Assembly (NCBI RefSeq): GCF_019090165.1
Contig: NZ_JAHRIB010000107.1
Location: forward strand, 20,898-84,897
Direction of reading: 5' to 3'
Length of the DNA stretch: 64,000 nt
DNA from: Streptomyces sp. BV286
GTDB lineage: Bacteria; Actinomycetota; Actinomycetes; Streptomycetales; Streptomycetaceae
In this document: positions 34,416 to 42,913 of the stretch, in pieces
How positions within the stretch are numbered: the first letter of the stretch is position 1
How the letters are laid out: each line of letters opens with the position of its first letter
The notes under the pieces: generated by a model
Seen by the model: only the letters and a program-made list of their open reading frames with translations
Told to the model about the DNA's origin: nothing
Databases searched by the model: none
Position numbers and translations under genes: made by a program

Positions 34416-35387
34416 CTACAGGCCGCTCTCGGACATCCCGTGCACGGCGGGAACGGTCCCCAGCCGTCCCTTCTGGAAGTCCTCGAAGGCCTGCTGGAGC
34501 TCCTCGCGGGTGTTCATCACGAACGGGCCGTAGTGCGCCATCGGCTCACGGATCGGCCGGCCGCCCAGGATGACGATCTCCAGGTCGGGCGTGTTCGCGT
34601 CCTGCTTCTCGTCCGCGCGGACGGTCAGCGAGGAACCCTCTCCGAAGACGGTCGTCTGGCCGGTGTGCACGGGCCGGCGCTCGGCGCCGACACTGCCGCG
34701 GCCCGCCATCACGTACGCGAGGGCGTTGAAGTCCTCGCGCCACGGGAGCGTGAGCTCGGCGCCGGGCGCCACGGTCGCGTGGATCATGGTGATCGGCGTG
34801 TGCGTGATGCCGGGGCCCTCGTGACCGTCCAGCTCACCGGCGATGACACGCAGGAGCGCGCCGCCGTCGGGGGTGCTGAGCAGCTGGACCGAGCCACCGC
34901 GGATGTCCTGGTAACGCGGCGCCATCATCTTGTCCGCGGCCGGCAGGTTCACCCACAGCTGGAGCCCGTGGAAGAGACCGCCCGACACGACGAGCGACTC
35001 CGGCGGAGCCTCGATGTGCAGGAGGCCCGAGCCCGCCGTCATCCACTGGGTGTCGCCGTTGGTGATGGTGCCGCCGCCACCGTTGGAGTCCTGGTGGTCG
35101 AAAACGCCGTCGATGATGTAGGTCACGGTCTCGAAGCCACGGTGGGGGTGCCAGGGAGTGCCCTTGGGCTCGCCCGGCGCGTACTCCACCTCACCCATCT
35201 GGTCCATCATGATGAACGGGTCGAGGTGGCGGTAGTTGATCCCGGCGAACGCGCGACGGACCGGGAAGCCCTCTCCCTCGAAGCCGCTGGGCGCGGTGGT
35301 CACGGTGAGCACGGGACGGGCCACGGCCTCGGCCGACGCCGCCACACGCGGCAGGGTCAGCGGGTTCTCGACGGTCACTGCAGGCAT
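34416..35387 (-). CDS. Pirin-family protein
   Basis: This 323-residue bicupin has the canonical N-terminal pirin metal site: HPHRGFETVTYIIDG followed by QWMTAGSGLLHIEAP, giving three His and a Glu. The C-terminal cupin lacks an obvious metal set, as usual. Some pirins are quercetin dioxygenases and in Streptomyces one has been linked to redox or acyl-CoA metabolism. The ATG at 35387 has AAGGAGGT upstream, a near-perfect ribosome site. It is a single gene ending at a strong bidirectional terminator. Confidence 0.93.
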   Translation of the reverse strand: MPAVTVENPLTLPRVAASAEAVARPVLTVTTAPSGFEGEGFPVRRAFAGINYRHLDPFIMMDQMGEVEYAPGEPKGTPWHPHRGFETVTYIIDGVFDHQDSNGGGGTITNGDTQWMTAGSGLLHIEAPPESLVVSGGLFHGLQLWVNLPAADKMMAPRYQDIRGGSVQLLSTPDGGALLRVIAGELDGHEGPGITHTPITMIHATVAPGAELTLPWREDFNALAYVMAGRGSVGAERRPVHTGQTTVFGEGSSLTVRADEKQDANTPDLEIVILGGRPIREPMAHYGPFVMNTREELQQAFEDFQKGRLGTVPAVHGMSESGL

Positions 35388-35451
35388 GTCGGTACCTCCT
35401 TGTGCTCCGAGTTTAGTTGAACGTAGAACTTTCTGCCACCGGGAACACAGA

Positions 35452-35479
35452 ACGCCCGGAGGGCATTCCCTCCGGGCGT
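35452..35479 (-). terminator. Terminator after the SseB-like gene
   Basis: A perfect 12-bp stem, ACGCCCGGAGGG (35452-35463) with 35468-35479, has a 4-base loop. It lies 46 bp beyond the SseB stop and upstream of pirin. Confidence 0.8.
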
Positions 35480-35524
35480 CACTCGTGGAACGGGGCGCAC
35501 CGGCCGTCCGAGAAGCAACGGCGG

Positions 35525-36025
35525 CTAGCCGTACATGCGGCGCATCGCGAAGTCCACCATCTGCTCGACCGCCTTCGCGTCGAAGACGATGCGGTGCTCG
35601 CCCTCCATGTCGAGGACGAAGCCGTAGCCGGTGGGGAGCAGGTCGATCACCTCGGCTCCGGTGATCACGAAGTACTTGGACTCCTTGCCGGCGTACCGGC
35701 GGAGCTCCTTGAGCGAGGTGAACATCGGGATCACGGGCTGCTGGGTGTTGTGCAGTGCCAGGAAACCGGGGTTGTCGCCGCGCGGGCAGTAGACCTTGGA
35801 CGTGGCGAAGACCTGCTGGAAGTCCTCGGGGGTCAGCGACCCGGTGGTGAACGCGCGCACCGCGTCCGCGAGCGACGGCGGCGACGGCTCGGGGTAGAGC
35901 GGCTGCTGCTGCTGACCGTACCCGCCGACCCCGCCGACACCACCGGGCATCTGCTGCTGCGGGGGCGGCTGGGACTGCGCGTACTGCTGCTGCCCCGGTC
36001 CCACGTTCTGGTCGTAGCCGTACAT
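35525..36025 (-). CDS. SseB-domain protein with Gln/Gly/Pro-rich N-terminus
   Basis: This 166-residue protein has an N-terminal 50 residues rich in Gln, Gly, Pro and Tyr (QQQYAQSQPPPQQQ). An SseB-like domain follows (FATSKVYCPRGDNPGFLALHNTQQPVIPMFTSLKELRRYAG; VITGAEVIDLLPTGYGFVLD). SseB was first described as a type III secretion protein, but in actinobacteria the domain is in cytoplasmic proteins of unknown role. The ATG at 36025 lacks a Shine-Dalgarno sequence. TAGTCT lies nine bases upstream, so the transcript may be leaderless. Confidence 0.85.
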   Translation of the reverse strand: MYGYDQNVGPGQQQYAQSQPPPQQQMPGGVGGVGGYGQQQQPLYPEPSPPSLADAVRAFTTGSLTPEDFQQVFATSKVYCPRGDNPGFLALHNTQQPVIPMFTSLKELRRYAGKESKYFVITGAEVIDLLPTGYGFVLDMEGEHRIVFDAKAVEQMVDFAMRRMYG

Positions 36026-36171
36026 GGGGGCAAGACTACCGAGGGCATGGGGCACAAGGTCGCCGATGCCGGATTTCCTCGAACAGGTGGCGGAGTCGTG
36101 GACCCGCACCCGAGGGTGGACCCCGAAATGTAGACCCTGCTCACACTTGGGCGTTCAGGGGTTGATTCTTA

Positions 36172-36206
36172 TTACCGACGGGTAGCATCATCGTAGCTAC
36201 TAGTTG
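36172..36206. promoter_or_regulatory. Palindrome cluster, candidate operator upstream of the acyl-CoA dehydrogenase gene
   Basis: TACC-gacg-GGTA (36173-36184) and the perfect palindrome GTAGCTAC (36193-36200) lie about 100-130 bp before the dehydrogenase start, just downstream of TTGATT (36162-36167). The region is AT-richer than its surroundings. A TetR-type fatty-acid regulator is a plausible binder. Confidence 0.45.
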
Positions 36207-36301
36207 GTACGTGAACCAGATGCGCACCAGACTCGAACCAGGTACGAGGCCTCGGCACCGAGGACTCGCCACCTCCCCGATCTTTCAACGGAGCCGTCGC
36301 C

Positions 36302-38128
36302 ATGGGGCACTACAAGTCGAATCTCCGCGACATCGAGTTCAACCTCTTCGAGGTGCTCGGGCGCGACAAGCTGTACGGCACCGGCCCGTTCGCGGAGATG
36401 GACACCGAGACCGCCAAGAGCATCCTCGAAGAGCTGACCCGCCTCTCGGAGAACGAGCTGGCGGAGTCCTTCGCGGACGCCGACCGCAACCCGCCGGTCT
36501 TCGACCCGGAGACCAACACGGCGCCCGTCCCGGCGTCCTTCAAGAAGTCCTACCAGGCCTTCATGGACTCCGAGTACTGGCGGCTCGGCCTGCCCGAGGA
36601 GATCGGCGGCACCACCGCCCCCCGCTCCCTGATCTGGGCGTACGCGGAGCTGGTGCTCGGCGCGAACCCGGCGGTCTGGATGTACTCCTCCGGCCCCGCC
36701 TTCGCGGGCATCCTCTTCGACGAGGGCAACGAGGCCCAGAAGCACATCGCGAAGATCGCCGTCGACAAGCAGTGGGGCTCCACGATGGTGCTCACCGAGC
36801 CGGACGCCGGCTCGGACGTCGGCGCCGGCCGCACCAAGGCGGTCGAGCAGGAGGACGGCTCCTGGCACATCGAGGGCGTGAAGCGGTTCATCACGTCCGG
36901 TGAGCACGACATGTCGGAGAACATCCTTCACTACGTACTCGCCCGCCCCGAGGGTGCCGGGCCCGGCACCAAGGGCCTGTCCCTCTTCCTCGTCCCGAAG
37001 TACGAGTTCGACTTCGAGACCGGCGAGCTGGGCGCCCGCAACGGCGCGTACGCGACGAACGTCGAGCACAAGATGGGCCTCAAGGCCTCCAACACCTGCG
37101 AGATGACGTTCGGCGACCGCCACCCCGCCAAGGGCTGGCTCATCGGCGACAAGCACGACGGCATCCGCCAGATGTTCCGCATCATCGAGTTCGCCCGCAT
37201 GATGGTCGGCACGAAGGCGATCTCCACGCTCTCCACGGGCTACCTGAACGCCCTGGAGTACGCCAAGGAGCGCGTCCAGGGCCCCGACCTCGCGCAGTTC
37301 ATGGACAAGACCGCGCCCAAGGTCACCATCACGCACCACCCGGACGTGCGCCGCTCGCTGATGACGCAGAAGGCGTACGCGGAGGGCATGCGCGCCCTCG
37401 TGCTGCACACCGCCGCACTCCAGGACGACATCCAGGTCAAGGAGGCCGAGGGCGAGGACACCTCCGTCCTGGAGGCGATGAACGACCTGCTCCTGCCCAT
37501 CGTGAAGGGCTACGGCTCGGAGAAGGGCTACGAGCAGCTCGCCCAGTCGCTGCAGACCTACGGCGGCTCCGGCTTCCTGCAGGAGTACCCGATCGAGCAG
37601 TACATCCGGGACGCGAAGATCGACACGCTGTACGAGGGCACCACCGCGATCCAGGGCCAGGACTTCTTCTTCCGGAAGATCGTCCGCAACCAGGGCGCGG
37701 CGCTGAACTCGCTCGCCGAGGACATCAAGAAGTTCCTGGCGCTCGGCACCGGCGGCGAGGAGCTGTCCGGCGCCCGCGAGCACCTCGCCAAGGCGGCCGT
37801 CGAGCTGGAGGCCATCGTCGGCCTGATGCTCACCGACCTCGCGGCGACCGAGCAGGACGTCAAGAACATCTACAAGGTCGGGCTGAACACCACCCGCCTC
37901 CTGATGGCCTCGGGTGACGTCGTCGTCGGCTACCTGCTCCTGAAGGGCGCGGCCGTCGCCGCCGAGAAGCTGGAGACGGCCGCGGCGAAGGACAGGTCCT
38001 TCTACACCGGCAAGATCGCCGCGGCGAAGTTCTTCGCGGCCAACGTCCTGCCCGGCGTCACCGGCGCGCGCAAGCTCGCCGAGGCCGTCGAGCTGGACCT
38101 GATGGAGCTGGACGAGGCCGCCTTCTAG
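36302..38128 (+). CDS. Long-form acyl-CoA dehydrogenase
   Basis: This 608-residue flavoprotein is of the long acyl-CoA dehydrogenase class, related to mycobacterial FadE5. It carries out the first oxidation step of beta-oxidation. It has an extended N-terminal domain before the FAD-binding core: [19 protein letters not shown], then [12 protein letters not shown]. The catalytic-base region is [17 protein letters not shown] near residue 445. An additional C-terminal helical region of about 130 residues follows. The ATG at 36302 starts [20 protein letters not shown], typical for this group. The gene is single, with two palindromic elements upstream and a hairpin far downstream. Confidence 0.94.
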   Translation: MGHYKSNLRDIEFNLFEVLGRDKLYGTGPFAEMDTETAKSILEELTRLSENELAESFADADRNPPVFDPETNTAPVPASFKKSYQAFMDSEYWRLGLPEEIGGTTAPRSLIWAYAELVLGANPAVWMYSSGPAFAGILFDEGNEAQKHIAKIAVDKQWGSTMVLTEPDAGSDVGAGRTKAVEQEDGSWHIEGVKRFITSGEHDMSENILHYVLARPEGAGPGTKGLSLFLVPKYEFDFETGELGARNGAYATNVEHKMGLKASNTCEMTFGDRHPAKGWLIGDKHDGIRQMFRIIEFARMMVGTKAISTLSTGYLNALEYAKERVQGPDLAQFMDKTAPKVTITHHPDVRRSLMTQKAYAEGMRALVLHTAALQDDIQVKEAEGEDTSVLEAMNDLLLPIVKGYGSEKGYEQLAQSLQTYGGSGFLQEYPIEQYIRDAKIDTLYEGTTAIQGQDFFFRKIVRNQGAALNSLAEDIKKFLALGTGGEELSGAREHLAKAAVELEAIVGLMLTDLAATEQDVKNIYKVGLNTTRLLMASGDVVVGYLLLKGAAVAAEKLETAAAKDRSFYTGKIAAAKFFAANVLPGVTGARKLAEAVELDLMELDEAAF

Positions 38129-38270
38129 CCGACCGGCCCCGCGCGGACGAATCGGCCGACCGCACCCGGCCGGAGCCCGCGGAAACGGCCGGACGGCCCG
38201 GCCGGGGACGTGATCCGTCGCCTTCGCGGCGGATCATCCCCACCCGTCCCGCCGTCTGTACACACCTCAC

Positions 38271-38308
38271 ACGAGGGCCCGTTCCCATCCCCGGGAGCGG
38301 GCCCTCGT
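38271..38308 (+). terminator. Terminator hairpin between acyl-CoA dehydrogenase and M18 genes
   Basis: ACGAGGGCCCG (38271-38281) pairs with 38298-38308, and an inner TCCC/GGGA pairing is also present. A second hairpin, GATCCGTCGC with GCGGCGGATC (38212-38235), precedes it. Both lie between the dehydrogenase stop and the next start. Confidence 0.65.
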
Positions 38309-38327
38309 ACGTCGTTAAGGTGAACCC

Positions 38328-39626
38328 ATGCGCACACCCCCACGCTTCGACCGCGGCCACACCGACGACCTCATGTCCTTCCTGGCGACGAGCCCGTCCC
38401 CGTACCACGCCGTGGCGAACGCCGCCGAGCGGCTGGAGAAGGCGGGCTTCCGCCAGGTCGCGGAGACCGACGCGTGGGACGGGACCAGCGGCGGGAAGTA
38501 CGTGCTGCGCGGCGGCGCGATCGTGGCCTGGTACGTGCCGGAGGGCGCCGAGCCGCACACCGCCTTCCGTATCGTCGGGGCGCACACCGACTCCCCCAAC
38601 CTGCGGGTGAAGCCGCGTCCCGACAGTGGCGGGCACGGCTGGCGACAGGTCGCTGTCGAGGTCTACGGCGGGCCGCTCCTCAACTCCTGGCTCGACCGGG
38701 ACCTGGGTCTGGCCGGGCGGCTGACGCTGCGGGACGGCTCGACCCGCCTCGTGAACGTCGACCGGGCTCTGCTGCGGGTGCCGCAACTCGCCATCCACCT
38801 CGACCGTTCCGTCACCGCGGAGGGTCTCAAGCTCGACAAGCAGCGGCACCTGCAGCCCATCTGGGGTCTCGGCGACGATGCGCGTGACGGCGACCTGATC
38901 CGCTTCCTGGAGCAGGAGTCGGGGATCACCGAGGGCGAGACCACCGGCTGGGACCTGATGGTCCACCCCATCGAACCGCCCGCCTACCTGGGCCGGGACC
39001 AGGAACTGCTCGCGGGCCCGCGCATGGACAACCTGCTGTCCGTGCACGCCGGTACGGCCGCGCTGGCGGCCGTGGCCACGGCCGAGGAGCCCCTGCCGTA
39101 CATCCCGGTCCTCGCGGCGTTCGACCACGAGGAGAACGGCTCGCAGTCGGACACGGGCGCGGACGGGCCCCTGCTCGGCAGCGTGCTGGAACGTTCGGTC
39201 TTCGCACGCGGAGGGTCGTTCGAGGACAGGGCGCGTGCCTTCGCGGCCACGGTCTGTCTCTCCTCCGACACGGGCCACGCCGTGCACCCGAACTACGCGG
39301 AGCGCCACGACCCGACGCACCACCCGCGTGCGGGCCAGGGCCCGATCCTCAAGGTGAACGTCAACAACCGCTACGCCACGGACGGTTCGGGCCGCGCGGT
39401 GTTCGCCGCGGCCTGCGAGAAGGCCGGCGTGCCCTTCCAGACCTTCGTCTCCAACAACTCCATGCCCTGCGGCACGACCATCGGTCCCATCACCGCGGCC
39501 CGCCACGGCATCAAGACGGTCGACATCGGTGTGGCGATCCTGTCGATGCACAGCGCCCGCGAACTGTGCGGCGCGGACGACCCGTTCCTGCTGGCGAACT
39601 CGCTCGTGGCGTTCCTGGAGGGTTAG
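38328..39626 (+). CDS. M18-family aspartyl aminopeptidase
   Basis: This 432-residue cytoplasmic metallopeptidase removes N-terminal, usually acidic, residues. Metal ligands typical of M18 are seen: His in IVGAHTDSPNLRVKP (near residue 88), Asp in SWLDRDLGLAGR, the Glu pair in AFDHEENGSQS, Asp in the SSDTGHAVHPNY region, and His in LSMHSARELCG near the C-terminus. Length and order match the family. The ATG at 38328 follows TTAAGGTGAACCC. It stands as a single gene followed at 112 bp by a small membrane-protein gene. Confidence 0.93.
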   Translation: MRTPPRFDRGHTDDLMSFLATSPSPYHAVANAAERLEKAGFRQVAETDAWDGTSGGKYVLRGGAIVAWYVPEGAEPHTAFRIVGAHTDSPNLRVKPRPDSGGHGWRQVAVEVYGGPLLNSWLDRDLGLAGRLTLRDGSTRLVNVDRALLRVPQLAIHLDRSVTAEGLKLDKQRHLQPIWGLGDDARDGDLIRFLEQESGITEGETTGWDLMVHPIEPPAYLGRDQELLAGPRMDNLLSVHAGTAALAAVATAEEPLPYIPVLAAFDHEENGSQSDTGADGPLLGSVLERSVFARGGSFEDRARAFAATVCLSSDTGHAVHPNYAERHDPTHHPRAGQGPILKVNVNNRYATDGSGRAVFAAACEKAGVPFQTFVSNNSMPCGTTIGPITAARHGIKTVDIGVAILSMHSARELCGADDPFLLANSLVAFLEG

Positions 39627-39738
39627 CGCCACCGGGTCCCCTGCATGGAGGGACCGGGTCCGGGTACCCGCAGTGGACCCGGGAACCGTACGGTCTCCGG
39701 GCCCGGCACGACACCGTGTGCAACAGGAGGCGACACCC

Positions 39739-39987
39739 ATGGGCCTGGGCGGGTGCATCATTCTGATCGCCGCAGGGGCGATCCTCACGTTCGCGACCGA
39801 CTGGGACATGCAGGGGGTCAACCTCGACCTGGTCGGCATCATCTTCATGATCGTCGGATTGATCGGTGTGGCGACCTTCAGCAGCATCGCCAAGCGGCGG
39901 CGGGTCGTGGTGCCGCCGACCGCACAGGTGGTCGACGACCAGCGGCGCCACAACCCCAGCGGATACAGCGACGGTTACGGCGCCTGA
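39739..39987 (+). CDS. Small membrane protein, DUF6458-like
   Basis: This 82-residue protein has two hydrophobic segments (GCIILIAAGAILTFAT and LVGIIFMIVGLIGVATF) joined by a short DWDMQGVNLD turn. A basic, then Pro/Tyr-rich cytoplasmic tail follows (AKRRRVVVPPTA). The ATG at 39739 has CAGGAGGC upstream. This short two-helix family is widespread in actinobacteria and has no known function. Confidence 0.85.
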   Translation: MGLGGCIILIAAGAILTFATDWDMQGVNLDLVGIIFMIVGLIGVATFSSIAKRRRVVVPPTAQVVDDQRRHNPSGYSDGYGA

Positions 39988-40028
39988 TCGGCGTACGCCT
40001 CAACCATCCGTCCCGCGAGGACGAGCGA

Positions 40029-40068
40029 GTGCCGGTCCGCCCCACCGTCGGTGCGGCCGGACCGGCAC
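40029..40068 (+). terminator. Terminator after the small membrane-protein gene
   Basis: GTGCCGGTCCG (40029-40039) pairs perfectly with CGGACCGGCAC (40058-40068), and an inner CACCG/CGGTG pair lies in the loop. It is 41 bp after the stop. Confidence 0.6.
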
Positions 40069-40129
40069 GTCCGCGCTCCTGACCGGCTGTCACGCGAGCG
40101 CGTGGGCTGCGGTCATGTCCGCGTCGGAC

Positions 40130-40248
40130 CGGCCGCCTCGCCGTATCGGGACACCGCGTCGGGCCGGACACCGCGTCATATCGGACACCGCGTCGGGCCG
40201 GCCGCCTCGTCGTACCGGTGGCCCCGTCGCACCGGTCGCCGGTCGGTC
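40130..40248. repeat. 17-bp tandem repeat, seven units
   Basis: Units start at 40130, 40147 (18 bp), 40165, 40182, 40199, 40216 and 40233 (16 bp). Two read CGGACACCGCGTC.. and two read CGGCCGCCTCG.CGTA. They form an ordered mosaic. The 355-bp gap 39988-40342 holds only this array and the preceding hairpin; no gene is supported. Confidence 0.8.
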
Positions 40249-40342
40249 CGGCTCCCGCTTCCCGGCCTCGGCGGGAGACGGGAATCAGTCCGTCGGCCTA
40301 CCGCCGGCGTTCCCGGGCCCTCGCCGGGGAAGCGCTGAAGAC

Positions 40343-40837
40343 ATGAAATTCCTCGTGCGCGACCGGATCCTGGGGATCGGTGACGACTACTGGATCGAGG
40401 ACGAGCGGGGCCACAAGGCCTTCCTCGTCGACGGCAAGGCGATGCGGCTGCGGGACACCTTCGAGCTGAAGGATCCGCAGGGGCATGTCCTGATCGACAT
40501 CCACAAGAAGATGCTCGCCCTGCGGGACACGATGGTCGTCGAGCGGGGCGGCGAGCCCCTGGCGACCATCCGCCGCAAGCGGCTGTCGCTGCTCCGCAAC
40601 CACTACCGCGTCGTCCTCGCCGACGGCACCGAGCTCGACGTCAGCGGCAAGATCCTCGACCGGGAGTTCGTCGTCGAGTACGACGGGGAGCTGCTGGCGC
40701 ACATCTCGCGGCGCTGGCTGCGGCTGCGGGAGACGTACGGCGTCGAGGTCGTACGGGAGGACGCGGATCCGGCGCTGCTGATCGCGGTCGCGGTGTGCGT
40801 CATCCACCTGGCGGAGAAGGAGAACGGGTCGGACTGA
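40343..40837 (+). CDS. LURP-one-related (Tubby-like) protein
   Basis: This 164-residue protein is of the LURP-one-related family, which folds like Tubby and phospholipid scramblase. The pattern is visible in FLVRDRILGIGDDYWIEDERGHKAFLVDGKAM, then LIDIHKKMLALRDTMVVERGGEPLATIRRK, and the final VVEYDGELLAHISRRWLRLRETYGVEV. A hydrophobic C-terminal segment (ALLIAVAVCVIHLA) is likewise typical. The function in bacteria is unknown; lipid binding is inferred from the fold. The ATG at 40343 is preceded by GAAG. Confidence 0.88.
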   Translation: MKFLVRDRILGIGDDYWIEDERGHKAFLVDGKAMRLRDTFELKDPQGHVLIDIHKKMLALRDTMVVERGGEPLATIRRKRLSLLRNHYRVVLADGTELDVSGKILDREFVVEYDGELLAHISRRWLRLRETYGVEVVREDADPALLIAVAVCVIHLAEKENGSD

Positions 40838-40890
40838 CGGAGTTGTTCCGCCCCCGCCGCCCCGCCGCCCCGCCACACCGCGTCACTGCG

Positions 40891-41751
40891 TCACCGGCGA
40901 GGCGGCGCAACTCCCAGCAACCGGTCCTTCAGGGCCGGGAACTGTTCCCGCGTCGTACCGACCTTGGCCGGGTCGAACGACACCGTGAGGACCTCTTCCC
41001 CGGCCCCCGCCTCCGCGAGAACCTCGCCCCACGGATCGACCACGATCGAGTGACCGGCCTGCGGAACCCCCGCATGCGTCCCGGCCGTTCCACAGGCGAG
41101 CACGAACGACTGGTCCTCGACCGCCCGCGCCTGGGCGAGCAGGGTCCAGTGCGACCGGCGGCGCTCGGGCCACCCCGCGGAGACGACGAGCGTCTCGGCC
41201 CCGGCGTCGACGAGCCCGCGGAAGAGCTCGGGGAAGCGGAGGTCGTAGCAGGTGGCGAGGCCGAGCGTGGTCTGCGGCAGCCGGACGGTGACCAGCTCGG
41301 AGCCCGCGCCCATCAGCACCGCCTCGCCCTTGTCGAAGCCGAAGCGGTGGATCTTGCGGTATGCGGCGGCGAGTTCACCGGCAGGGGAGAAGACGAGAGA
41401 GGTGTTGTAGAGGGACCCGTCACCCGTGCCGGAGCCACCGCCGGAGGCGGGCGTCCCGGGACCGACCCCGTTCTGTTCGGCACCGGACGGCACACGTTCG
41501 GGGATCGACCCCGCATGCAGCCACACGCCCGCGTCGCTGGCCGCCTTGGCCATCACCTCGTACGTGGGCCCTTCGAGCGGCTCGGCCTCGGCGCCGAACG
41601 ACTCGTAGGCGAAGGCTCCGGTCGTCCACAGCTCGGGCAGGATCACCAGATCGGCACCGGCCTGCTGCCGTACCAGCGAGGCGACGCGCTGCCTGCGGGC
41701 GTCCACCGATTCGCCCTCGTCCACGGCGATCTGGAGCAGAGAAGCGCGCAC
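40891..41751 (-). CDS. Nitrilase-superfamily carbon-nitrogen hydrolase
   Basis: This is a 286-residue enzyme with the Glu-Lys-Cys triad: Glu in ILPELWTTG (near 40), Lys in YRKIHRFGF, and Cys in LATCYDLRFPELFR. A Gly/Ser-rich insertion of about 25 residues (PSGAEQNGVGPGTPASGGG) lies before SLYNTSLVF. This branch includes omega-amidases and deaminated-glutathione amidases. The choice among them cannot be made here, although a housekeeping repair amidase is likely. The start is GTG. It is divergent from the mycothiol-type isomerase gene. Confidence 0.92.
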   Translation of the reverse strand: MRASLLQIAVDEGESVDARRQRVASLVRQQAGADLVILPELWTTGAFAYESFGAEAEPLEGPTYEVMAKAASDAGVWLHAGSIPERVPSGAEQNGVGPGTPASGGGSGTGDGSLYNTSLVFSPAGELAAAYRKIHRFGFDKGEAVLMGAGSELVTVRLPQTTLGLATCYDLRFPELFRGLVDAGAETLVVSAGWPERRRSHWTLLAQARAVEDQSFVLACGTAGTHAGVPQAGHSIVVDPWGEVLAEAGAGEEVLTVSFDPAKVGTTREQFPALKDRLLGVAPPRR

Positions 41752-41906
41752 ACTACCACCGTCCTGGCATTCGAACCGTTGATCCGGGGCCTACGATCGT
41801 CACACGAAAGCACTGCCGGGGTGCCTCACAGCAGCGTAACTTAGCGTCCCAAGACACCCGCTGCCTGTGCACTGCCCGCGCCCAACCGCCCGAGGGGTCC
41901 CGTTCC

Positions 41907-42731
41907 GTGAGTCTGCATCCCAGCCTTCAGTCCTACGCCGACGCCTGGACCCACTCCATCGACGCGATATCCGAGCTGGTGACGCCCCTGGTGGAGGGCG
42001 AGTGGAACCGGCGGACCCCCTGCCCGGGCTGGTCGGTGCGCGACCTCGTCTCCCACGTGATCGGCCTCGACTGCGAGATGCTGGGCGACCCCCGGCCGAT
42101 CCACACGCTCCCCCGCGACCTCTACCACGTGACCAACGAGCACCAGCGGTACATGGAGATGCAGGTCGACGTCCGCCGTCACCACACCGCTCCGGAGATG
42201 ACCTCCGAGCTGGAGTACACGGTCATCCGCCGCAACCGCCAGCTGCGCAACGAGTCGCGGCAGCCCGACACGCTGGTGCGCGGCCCGCTCGGCACCGAGG
42301 TCACCCTCGAAGAGTCCATGCGCAACCGGGCGTTCGACCTGTGGATCCACGAGCAGGACCTGCGCACCGCTCTCGGCCGGCCCGGCAACCTCGACTCACC
42401 GGGCGCGTACGTCGCCCGCGACGTGCTGCTCAGCAGGCTCCCGAAGGTCGTCGCCAAGGACGCGGGCGCGCCGGCGAACTCGGCGGTCGTCTTCGACGTC
42501 CACGGCCCCGTCGAGTTCCTGCGCACGGTCCGGGTCGACGCCGACGGTGTCGGTTCGATAGACGGCGCCCCCTCCCTCGGCCCGGCCGCCACCCTCGCCC
42601 TCGACTGGGAGACGTACTTCCGTCTGGCCTGCGGCCGGGTGACCCCGGAAGCGGTGTCGGACCGCCTGAAGACAGAGGGCGACCCGGAGCTGACGGCTGC
42701 GATCCTGAGGAACTTCAGCGTCACACCGTGA
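41907..42731 (+). CDS. Mycothiol-dependent maleylpyruvate isomerase-family (DinB-like) protein
   Basis: This 274-residue protein has an N-terminal MDMPI/DinB-like four-helix domain: ITPL-type start DAISELVTPLVEGEWNRRTPCPGWSVRDLVSHVIGL, with later His residues suitable for a metal. A C-terminal MDMPI-C/SCP2-like domain follows (VVFDVHGPVEFLRTVRVDADG; LALDWETYFRLACGRV). Members use mycothiol, the actinobacterial thiol, in isomerase or transferase reactions; the substrate here is not known. The GTG at 41907 was chosen because MSLHPSLQSYADAW begins the conserved region. Confidence 0.88.
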   Translation: MSLHPSLQSYADAWTHSIDAISELVTPLVEGEWNRRTPCPGWSVRDLVSHVIGLDCEMLGDPRPIHTLPRDLYHVTNEHQRYMEMQVDVRRHHTAPEMTSELEYTVIRRNRQLRNESRQPDTLVRGPLGTEVTLEESMRNRAFDLWIHEQDLRTALGRPGNLDSPGAYVARDVLLSRLPKVVAKDAGAPANSAVVFDVHGPVEFLRTVRVDADGVGSIDGAPSLGPAATLALDWETYFRLACGRVTPEAVSDRLKTEGDPELTAAILRNFSVTP

Positions 42732-42753
42732 TGTCCGGGCCGGTCCGCCTGTA

Positions 42754-42810
42754 TTTCAGCCCCTCAGGCGTTGAGGAGCGGGGTCCGGGGCGGAGCCCCG
42801 GGTTCGGGAC
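42754..42810 (+). repeat. Dispersed Streptomyces intergenic repeat with two hairpins
   Basis: The sequence TTTCAGCCCCTCAGGCG.. GAGGAGCGGGGTCCGGGGCG contains CCTCA/TGAGG and CCGGGGC-gga-GCCCCGG hairpins. From memory it matches a repeat found in intergenic DNA of many Streptomyces genomes. Here it lies just after the mycothiol-type isomerase gene and may act as its terminator. Confidence 0.6.
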
Positions 42811-42857
42811 AAGAAGGCGCGGCGGGGGCGAGAAAGCCCACTCCGCCCGCCCTCCGC

Positions 42858-42913
42858 TCACGCGGTCACGCGGTCACGCGGTCACGCGGTCACGCGGTCA
42901 CGCGGTCACGCCG
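42858..42913. repeat. 8-bp tandem repeat (TCACGCGG), six perfect units plus one variant
   Basis: Six perfect copies of TCACGCGG run from 42858 to 42905. A seventh, TCACGCCG, begins at 42906 and supplies the TGA stop of the minus-strand MFS gene. Because 8 is not a multiple of 3, stop codons occur in all frames beyond the gene. Confidence 0.92.

Noticed and set aside
35415..35430. AGTT-N8-AACT inverted repeat upstream of pirin as an operator
   Set aside because: Arms are only 4 bp and imperfectly placed; expected by chance in a less GC-rich pocket.
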